From: Euryarchaeota archaeon UBA229
Lineage (GTDB): Archaea; Thermoplasmatota; Poseidoniia; Poseidoniales; Poseidoniaceae
Assembly: GCA_002505355.1 (NCBI GenBank)
Contig: DAUW01000080.1
Span: forward strand, 6,613-19,163
Length of the DNA stretch: 12,551 nt
Direction: 5' to 3'
A model generated the notes under the pieces. It saw only the letters and a list, made by a program, of their open reading frames with translations, ran no database searches and was not told the DNA's origin. The first letter of the stretch is position 1, and each line of letters starts with the position of its first letter. A program made the translations under genes and the position numbers. Shown here piece by piece: positions 1 through 4,895 of this stretch.

Positions 1-426
1 CGCGAGGTTTTAGCATTGTTCAAGGAACTGCATGAAAATGACGGGGTGTCGTTTTTGATTGTAACTCATTCAAAGGAGGTCGCATCTTTTGCCGACCGTT
101 CGCTTGAGTTGCGGGACGGTAGGTTTGTCGCTGAACACGGTGAAGGCGTTGACGTAGAGGATTTGTCGAAGGCAAGAGAACTAATCATCGATGAAACAGG
201 AACAGTAACCCTGCCCCCGGATATTCTCCTCAAAATCGGCGGTCCCGGCAAATATTTGACCAACGATATCGATAACGGGCGCCTAATGTTGCAGGGTGAA
301 AAAGTGGAATCGATTGGCAAATTTGAATTGGCGCAGATTTGTCCTGCTTGCAAGTATGACTATGGTGACAGCGATGTTCAAGAATGCCCTTCATGCGGAT
401 CTACTAGACCAATGATCGAGGTCTAA
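1..426 (+). CDS. ABC transporter ATP-binding protein, C-terminal part (5' end outside window), with zinc-ribbon tail
   Basis: The frame is open from base 1, so this is the 3' end of a longer gene; the TTG at 16 is internal. The first ~40 visible residues match the end of a LolD/MacB-type ABC ATPase: the strand FLIVTHS carries the H-loop histidine, followed by the usual ADRSLELRDGR segment. Walker A, signature and Walker B motifs lie upstream of the window. After the ATPase fold come about 95 extra residues that most such ATPases lack. They include a segment around 199-294 (GTVTLPPDILLKIGG) that looks loosely like an AbrB-type swapped-hairpin domain, and a C-terminal zinc ribbon, CPAC-x11-CPSCG (cysteine codons at 340, 349, 385 and 394). 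The substrate cannot be judged because no permease gene is visible. The stop lies 2 bases before the next gene, suggesting an operon. The ATPase assignment is firm, the zinc ribbon is seen directly, and the AbrB likeness is tentative. Confidence 0.85.
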   Translation, partial: REVLALFKELHENDGVSFLIVTHSKEVASFADRSLELRDGRFVAEHGEGVDVEDLSKARELIIDETGTVTLPPDILLKIGGPGKYLTNDIDNGRLMLQGEKVESIGKFELAQICPACKYDYGDSDVQECPSCGSTRPMIEV

Positions 427-428
427 TC

Positions 429-716
429 ATGCGCCAGCTAGTTTCGCTAATTTCGTATCTCGAAGCGTTTTCTGCATTACTGTTGTTTAGTGTTGCGATG
501 CCGGTGAAGTATATTGGAGGCAACCCCGAACTTGTCTCAATAGTGGGGGCAATTCATGGTGGTCTTTTCGTTCTTTTCGTTGGTTTGCTGTTGTTTGGGG
601 TTGGTAAGCATTGGAATAGAGTTGCTTTCTATCATGGGTTTATTGCGGCCATAATTCCTGCCGGACCGTTTCTATTTGATGGCCTACTTATCAGCGGGGA
701 ATATGACCTCAAATGA
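429..716 (+). CDS. DUF3817 family integral membrane protein
   Basis: A 95-residue protein with three predicted membrane segments, roughly residues 5-26, 37-58 and 66-88. The phrase VAMPVKYIGGNPELV, the following IVGAIHGGLFVL and the late IPAGPFLFDGLL match the conserved pattern of DUF3817 (a YdzA-like family of ~90-residue membrane proteins), and the length is typical. Molecular function is unknown for the family. It starts 2 bases after the ABC ATPase stop, so the two are probably co-transcribed. Its TGA directly abuts the stop codon of the cupin gene on the other strand, with no base between. Confidence 0.8.
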   Translation: MRQLVSLISYLEAFSALLLFSVAMPVKYIGGNPELVSIVGAIHGGLFVLFVGLLLFGVGKHWNRVAFYHGFIAAIIPAGPFLFDGLLISGEYDLK

Positions 717-1061
717 TTAGGCTGCTTTGACGCCTTCTGGCCACAACACCAAAATCAGCGTCTTACCCCTTGTTTTGGGAGTGTGGGTGGTTTCACGATT
801 CATCCAGACGATAGATCCGGTGGGATAGGTCCCCTCATCATCCCAAACTTCGCCCTCGAGCACAAGGTAAGCCTCTCCACCTGGGTGCATATGCGGCATG
901 AATGCATCAACGGTTACTTCTGAGTCTGCATCATAGAGAACGAGTGAACACTTGTCTTCGCGTTTTAACTTGCCAAGGCGGACACCTGTTTCAAAATCGC
1001 GCCATGAAATATTTTCCTCTAACCACGCTTTATCGATATTGAAACTCAACCAGCTTGACAT
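717..1061 (-). CDS. ChrR-like cupin domain protein
   Basis: With the start at 1061 the protein has 114 residues. It carries both cupin motifs: HMHPGGEAYLVLEG (His57, His59, Glu63) and GTYPTGSIVWMNRETTH ending in His93. These four residues would bind one metal ion. The order of motifs, with WDDEGTYPTGS in the loop, matches the ChrR/anti-ECF-sigma type cupin that also occurs as a stand-alone protein; no zinc-binding anti-sigma domain is attached, so a sigma-linked role is not implied. Substrate is unknown. Starts at 1079 or 1097 are also possible: a TAATAT sequence on the minus strand at 1122-1117 lies 25 bases upstream of the ATG at 1097. I chose 1061 because the domain is already complete there. 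The next gene diverges from it. Confidence 0.8.
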   Translation of the reverse strand: MSSWLSFNIDKAWLEENISWRDFETGVRLGKLKREDKCSLVLYDADSEVTVDAFMPHMHPGGEAYLVLEGEVWDDEGTYPTGSIVWMNRETTHTPKTRGKTLILVLWPEGVKAA

Positions 1062-1166
1062 GTCATGAGTGAAGACCATGACAACCCGTATCGGCATAAC
1101 TTCATGATTTCTTCGGATATTAGGCGTAGGTTTCAAACCGAATGGGGCTATCACGTAGTGAGTACG

Positions 1167-1991
1167 ATGGCAAGTCAACCTCTGAGTATGCCGGACTTTC
1201 CTCCAGCAGGTCCGTGGGATGCTTATGTATCAGTAATTATTTGGATACCGTTAATATTGCGTATTCTATTCTTAATTGTCCCGTTTAGAAATGCCATAAG
1301 AAAGTTAGCTCCTCATGCAGGTTGGGCCCTTAAACAGGTTCGAGAACTACCGGTAAGGGGTTTTGGTCTACTCGCTGCGAATGAGCTCCTAGCAATACTA
1401 TTTCCACCATTGATTGTTTTACTTGTTCGTTTACTATTTGATCCTATAGGATGGCAAGATTGGAGTGATGTATCAAACTTAGGGGGGGCTATTCTGTTGT
1501 TATTGTTGTTTTTTTGGGTGTTTTTTGATATCTTCAGGATTGGTAAAATCCGCAAAATGCTCAAGGCGGTTGCCAAGCATGACGTTAACAAACTGAGAAA
1601 AGTTGCCGATACAGGACTTTCAGTTCGCTCCTGGTTGCAAAGATTCGCTAATAGGGAGAGGAACAATCAACCTGCAGATGATACTGCCTTAGTCAAAGAA
1701 ACTGGTGGTAGAGCACTTAAGACTGGGATGCTTATTTGGGGCAGCAAGATCATTAAAGCTAGGAAATTAACACCTGCTGGGTTGCTTTCTAGCGTAGCGG
1801 TGGGCGCCGCAATAGAAGTGGCCAGAAGTGGTGCAGGTAGGATTTCAGATATGGTCGACAATAAGATGCAGGACGAGTTTGATAGGGTTGCAGAAGTCAA
1901 TTCTAGAACTCTGTTAATTTTGTTTTCTAGGGATTTATTCATGGGAATTGCGCCACTAATAGCTCTGGGTTTACTACCAATCATCTTCTGA
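1167..1991 (+). CDS. Multi-pass membrane protein of unknown function
   Basis: I do not recognise a family. From the ATG at 1167 it has 274 residues. Hydrophobic segments lie near residues 20-40 (VSVIIWIPLILRILFLIVPF), 66-88, 104-124 (a Leu/Phe-rich stretch with a long G and T run in the DNA) and 250-274 at the very C-terminus. Between residues 125 and 185 is a basic, probably cytoplasmic stretch with many Lys and Arg, and a small Gly/Ala-rich helix follows near residues 205-222. An in-frame ATG at 1065 overlaps the likely cupin start and gives an uncharacteristic polar leader; 1104 and 1188 are other options. No TATA-like box sits convincingly upstream of any of these. Convergence with no neighbour and divergence from the cupin suggest its own transcript. 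Confidence 0.65.
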   Translation: MASQPLSMPDFPPAGPWDAYVSVIIWIPLILRILFLIVPFRNAIRKLAPHAGWALKQVRELPVRGFGLLAANELLAILFPPLIVLLVRLLFDPIGWQDWSDVSNLGGAILLLLLFFWVFFDIFRIGKIRKMLKAVAKHDVNKLRKVADTGLSVRSWLQRFANRERNNQPADDTALVKETGGRALKTGMLIWGSKIIKARKLTPAGLLSSVAVGAAIEVARSGAGRISDMVDNKMQDEFDRVAEVNSRTLLILFSRDLFMGIAPLIALGLLPIIF

Positions 1992-2062
1992 TGTTTCCAT
2001 TAGTTTCATTGCTACAGGTCGCTTGGCTAGACTGAGGGGTAGTTATCGGGCACCTAATACTG

Positions 2063-2749
2063 ATGCGTCACGGGCAGTCAATGTGGAACTCTGCGGGCCT
2101 GTTTACCGGGTGGGTCGATGTACCTCTGACCAATGTGGGCATCAATGAGGCAATTGATGGCGGTAAGGAGATTGCCGAATATGATATTGATGAAGTCCAC
2201 GTTTCAACGCTAATTCGTGCGCAAATGACGGCAATGCTGGCACTAGCGCAAAACAAGCATGGAAAGACGCCCGTGTTTCAGTATCCAGAAGCTGATTCCA
2301 ATAAGGTCTCAGACAATGAAGCGAGAATGATTGAGTGGGCCCAAATCAAGGGGAATGAAAGCAGGGCTGCTATCCTTCCAGTGCATGTATCATGGCAATT
2401 AAACGAAAGGATGTATGGTGATCTCCAAGGGTTGAACAAAGACGCAACTCGGGAGAAATTTGGCAAGGACCAAGTTCATATTTGGCGTCGTTCCTTTGAT
2501 GTGCCACCTCCAAATGGTGAGTCCCTTGAGTTAACTGCCAAGCGAACGATTCCTTACCTAGAGGACAACATTATACCACAATTATCTGCAGGTAAGACAC
2601 TGTTTGTCGCTGCTCATGGCAATTCCCTCAGGAGTATTATCATGAGTATTGAATCGTTGTCAAAAGAGCAGGTCTTATCTCTGGAAGTGCCAACAGGCGT
2701 GCCAATTATTTACACCTATCAAAGCGGTGAATGGTCAAGATTGGACTGA
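2063..2749 (+). CDS. gpmA: 2,3-bisphosphoglycerate-dependent phosphoglycerate mutase
   Basis: This enzyme interconverts 3- and 2-phosphoglycerate in glycolysis and gluconeogenesis in the cytoplasm. Visible signatures are MRHGQSMWN with the phospho-accepting His, FTGWVDVPLTNVG, LNERMYGDLQGLNK with the catalytic Glu, WRRSFDVPPPNGES, and AAHGNSLRSI with the second catalytic His, then PTGVPIIY at the C-terminus. This is the classic dPGM (GpmA) order; 228 residues is somewhat shorter than bacterial GpmA (~250). The start is odd: ATG 2063 begins at the catalytic RHG and drops the first core beta strand. In-frame codons just upstream (2045-2062) read I-G-H-L-I-L, exactly the expected strand, but hold no ATG, GTG or TTG, and a TGA lies at 2033-2035. 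The real N-terminus is therefore probably near 2045. Many archaea instead use the unrelated cofactor-independent enzyme. Confidence 0.93.
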   Translation: MRHGQSMWNSAGLFTGWVDVPLTNVGINEAIDGGKEIAEYDIDEVHVSTLIRAQMTAMLALAQNKHGKTPVFQYPEADSNKVSDNEARMIEWAQIKGNESRAAILPVHVSWQLNERMYGDLQGLNKDATREKFGKDQVHIWRRSFDVPPPNGESLELTAKRTIPYLEDNIIPQLSAGKTLFVAAHGNSLRSIIMSIESLSKEQVLSLEVPTGVPIIYTYQSGEWSRLD

Positions 2750-2763
2750 TACGCTGTTTTTTG

Positions 2764-2769
2764 TATTAT
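2764..2769 (+). promoter_or_regulatory. Possible TATA-like box for the DUF1499 gene
   Basis: TATTAT in a T-rich 37-base gap, 23 bases upstream of the GTG at 2787. The spacing would fit a transcript with almost no leader, but the match is imperfect and the box is only a candidate. Confidence 0.3.
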
Positions 2770-2786
2770 GACTAGGTTTTTTCAGC

Positions 2787-3290
2787 GTGGTCAATAGTTT
2801 TGCCAATTTTCATGTCGCAACCAAGGCCGCGGTTTTAGCATTACTAATTGCCTCTCCATGGTTGCTTGTTCAAGTTACGATAGTGATTCTAGGACCTGAT
2901 AAAGAGATTACCGAAATGCCGGTTTGCAAGTCCACAAGCGGCAACTGTGCCCATTTAGGTGGTGGTGACGATTATCGATTAAATGAACAATACTCTACCT
3001 TCATCAATCAATCAGCAGATTCAATTTACAACAACCTAATTGAGTATCTTAATTACCATGATTGGCGATTGGTTTACGAAGATTCGCCGGGTGAGTCTTA
3101 CTTTGTTCACTTTGTTGAAACAACCAAATTTTGGCAATTCCCCGACGATGTTATTGTTTTAATTCAGCCAAATGATTCTGGTGGTTGCTTGATTGAAATA
3201 CATTCGGAGTCTAGATTGGGGTGGGGGGATCTCGGGCTGAATCCAGAGCGAATTGATACAGTCTATCGTGAATTAATTGCTCCGAATTGA
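2787..3290 (+). CDS. Membrane-anchored DUF1499 family protein
   Basis: A 167-residue protein starting at GTG. Residues 12-35 form one hydrophobic anchor (AAVLALLIASPWLLVQVTIV); the rest is a soluble domain, probably outside the membrane. The domain shows DUF1499 hallmarks: an early Cys pair (Cys47, Cys54) with the spacing of the family's CPDSPNC motif, then FPDDVIVLI in place of the usual F-DDVE strand, and near the end the diagnostic ESRLGWGDLGLNPERI (residues 141-156), equivalent to the family's S-SR-G-SDLG-N--RI. The biochemical role of DUF1499 is not established. Its last 18 bases overlap the 3' end of the JAMM gene on the opposite strand. It follows gpmA by 37 bases, but I see no functional link. 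Confidence 0.8.
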   Translation: MVNSFANFHVATKAAVLALLIASPWLLVQVTIVILGPDKEITEMPVCKSTSGNCAHLGGGDDYRLNEQYSTFINQSADSIYNNLIEYLNYHDWRLVYEDSPGESYFVHFVETTKFWQFPDDVIVLIQPNDSGGCLIEIHSESRLGWGDLGLNPERIDTVYRELIAPN

Positions 3291-4019
3291 ATCCCAGCCA
3301 TATGGCAGATTATTTTCATCGGTAAAAATTACGTTAACTCCTAAACCGGTCTTGTGGAAGGCAATCAACTGAACTTCATGAATCATATGACCGCTCGGGG
3401 CGGTGCCAATAACTGATAGGTCTGATTTGGTTGTCCACACACTGGCTTTTTTTGCTGCGACTTCTCGAACTGCTTCCTTGCCTAGAATACGTCGCTTACC
3501 TTCAACGTCGTCAAACCACGGGAGTGGCCCAGAAGGTGAAAACCGCAACCCCAATATCAAATCAACACCTGGTGTTTCTTGGGCCGCATCTGCATCTGCT
3601 CCGCTAGGTATTGCTGGGGCGTTAGGATGGGTGTGTAACCAATGGGTAAACCGGCCTGCTCTTGCGCCTCTGGACGGGGCAAAGATGTCATCAGTCCAGT
3701 CCTCTGGCAGGTGATGGACTGAGTAGGAATCGCCTCGATTGACAATATGTGCTTCGTTGATTAGGTAGCCTTGGCCTTGGAATAGACCGTCTACCTGTTG
3801 TGTACTGGTAAATAACTGGTCTACTTCTGGGTTCTGTTGTTGCATAAAATCAATATCAAGACCAACCAATATCTCATCAGGTAGTGACTTTAGGGCCCAC
3901 CAGACAAGACTCTGGAAAATTTTTCCCGGCATGTGTAATTGCGCAGCATAGGAATTTCGCGATTCATAGGATTCAAGGTTGTACGAACCCATAATCTCCT
4001 TTAACCACGGTTCGACCAT
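3273..4019 (-). CDS. JAMM/Mov34 (MPN+) metalloprotease-like protein
   Basis: A 248-residue soluble protein with a complete JAMM zinc-protease signature: Glu49 in LPDEILVGL, corresponding to the P-x-E-x-x-GL strand of Rpn11 and AMSH, then HTHPNAPAIPSGAD, which fits H-x-H-x7-S-x2-D exactly (His129, His131, Ser139, Asp142). The following PGVDLILGLRFSP matches the strand after the active site. JAMM enzymes cleave isopeptide or C-terminal bonds of ubiquitin-like proteins; archaeal members act on SAMP-type modifiers. About 80 residues separate Glu49 from His129, which is longer than usual and suggests an insertion near residues 60-100. About 100 residues after the motif are unassigned. ATG at 4019 is the first start; Met10 (3992) is possible. 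No ubiquitin-like gene is visible beside it. The substrate is unknown. Confidence 0.85.
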   Translation of the reverse strand: MVEPWLKEIMGSYNLESYESRNSYAAQLHMPGKIFQSLVWWALKSLPDEILVGLDIDFMQQQNPEVDQLFTSTQQVDGLFQGQGYLINEAHIVNRGDSYSVHHLPEDWTDDIFAPSRGARAGRFTHWLHTHPNAPAIPSGADADAAQETPGVDLILGLRFSPSGPLPWFDDVEGKRRILGKEAVREVAAKKASVWTTKSDLSVIGTAPSGHMIHEVQLIAFHKTGLGVNVIFTDENNLPYGWDSIRSN

Positions 4020-4081
4020 CTTATCATTCTAACCGAGGTGGCGGGTATTCATGAAACTGACCGTTGACCAATGATTAAATT

Positions 4082-4087
4082 CATAAT
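4082..4087 (+). promoter_or_regulatory. Possible TATA-like box for the acidic protein
   Basis: CATAAT within an AT-rich stretch (4075-4087), 28 bases upstream of the ATG at 4110. This nearly equals the 27-base spacing of the two better boxes in this window, and supports 4110 over the in-frame ATG at 4071, which would lie upstream of the box. Confidence 0.35.
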
Positions 4088-4109
4088 CCATCGATTATCA
4101 ATTGAAACT

Positions 4110-4811
4110 ATGGCGCGCAAGAAGCGAGGTATTGGGAAGATACTGGGCGCCATAGCTGGTAGCCCCTATGAGAGATTGCTAAAACAGGTCGACAAACTTG
4201 TCGAGACGAGCGTCAATGAGCGGATGTTAGCAAAGAACCTAGAGAAGTTAGTTAGTATCACCGCCGAGAACTACGATGAAGAAAAAATCGATGAAGAAGA
4301 GCATGATCTAATTGTTGAGGCTATTGAAGAAGCAGATCCGGAGGGGCGTACCTTCCCAAAGATGGATGAGGATGAGGATCCATTTTACCAAGGGGATGTC
4401 CCCGATGCCCCACAACTCAAGGGCAAAAAGCGGCAGAATTTAGATCAATTGATGAAGGCGAAAGGGAACGAATTCACAGGAAGTTTTGGCCGAGACGAAT
4501 TTGAAGATTACAAGTCTAGAATGGCGCAGGAGTTTCTCAAAGAATCAGACAAAGCGATTCGTGAAGGCGATCATGTAGCAAATATCGGTAGTATAAATCG
4601 AGTATTTGCCGATGTTGACGAGGATATATCACGGGTTAAACAAGAAATAACCGAAGAAACGGGCATGCTCGACCCAAATGCCGAGGACGACGACGACTAC
4701 CCAGAAGGTTACTCCGTCGACGAGGATGGTACAGAGTGGTTTGAAGATGAGGATGGTTATTGGTGGTATCGTCTTGAGGGTGATGAAGACTGGCAAGCGT
4801 ACGAGGAATAA
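4110..4811 (+). CDS. Acidic protein of unknown function with Trp/Tyr-rich C-terminus
   Basis: No known family recognised. From ATG 4110 it has 233 residues. The N-terminus is basic (MARKKRGIGK), followed by a predicted helical region to about residue 75. Acidic runs lie at 56-75 and 85-95; a mixed-charge helical segment spans about 105-185. The last 45 residues are strongly acidic and aromatic, with a tandem pattern DEDG-x2-W (DEDGTEWF then EDEDGYWWY) ending WQAYEE. There is no signal peptide or membrane segment, so it should be cytoplasmic. The charge split, basic head and acidic tail, could suit binding to nucleic acid or to a basic partner, but that is speculation. It is transcribed divergently from the JAMM gene, sharing a 90-base gap, and precedes the exporter gene by 84 bases with its own promoter. 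Confidence 0.75.
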   Translation: MARKKRGIGKILGAIAGSPYERLLKQVDKLVETSVNERMLAKNLEKLVSITAENYDEEKIDEEEHDLIVEAIEEADPEGRTFPKMDEDEDPFYQGDVPDAPQLKGKKRQNLDQLMKAKGNEFTGSFGRDEFEDYKSRMAQEFLKESDKAIREGDHVANIGSINRVFADVDEDISRVKQEITEETGMLDPNAEDDDDYPEGYSVDEDGTEWFEDEDGYWWYRLEGDEDWQAYEE

Positions 4812-4868
4812 ACTGGCCTTGCTACAATTCTTGTCGGCGTCATTCTGCTAAGGAAAATACCACATCAC

Positions 4869-4876
4869 TATAAGTA
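4869..4876 (+). promoter_or_regulatory. TATA box of the MMPL exporter gene
   Basis: TATAAGTA, beginning 27 bases before the ATG at 4896. An archaeal TATA box at this distance places transcription start at or within a few bases of the start codon, so the mRNA is probably leaderless. The same TATAAG at the same 27-base offset precedes the gene at 8181. Confidence 0.65.
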
Positions 4877-4879
4877 AAT

Positions 4880-4893
4880 CAGCATTTTTGCTG
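4880..4893. repeat. Perfect inverted repeat between TATA box and exporter start
   Basis: CAGCA-TTTT-TGCTG: two 5-base arms around a 4-base spacer, ending 2 bases before the ATG at 4896. It lies between the TATA box and the expected transcription start. If the transcript is leaderless it would not be in the mRNA, so an operator for a DNA-binding regulator is likelier than an RNA hairpin. Short arms make chance plausible. Confidence 0.35.
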
Positions 4894-4895
4894 TT

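Noticed and set aside
1065..1166. N-terminal extension of the unknown membrane protein from the ATG at 1065
   Set aside because: The added residues are polar and lie over the divergent cupin promoter region; the hydrophobic pattern begins after 1167. Not fully excluded.
1485..1530. Run of seven G followed by T-rich tracts, suspected frameshift site in the membrane protein
   Set aside because: The frame stays open with a continuous hydrophobic helix through it, so no disruption is seen.
3403..3714. 103-codon plus-strand open frame opposite the JAMM gene
   Set aside because: It overlaps the exact JAMM catalytic motif on the minus strand and shows no protein-like pattern.
4812..4895. Gap before the exporter gene examined for a tRNA or small RNA
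   Set aside because: No cloverleaf or other stable fold is visible; the gap is explained by the promoter and short inverted repeat.
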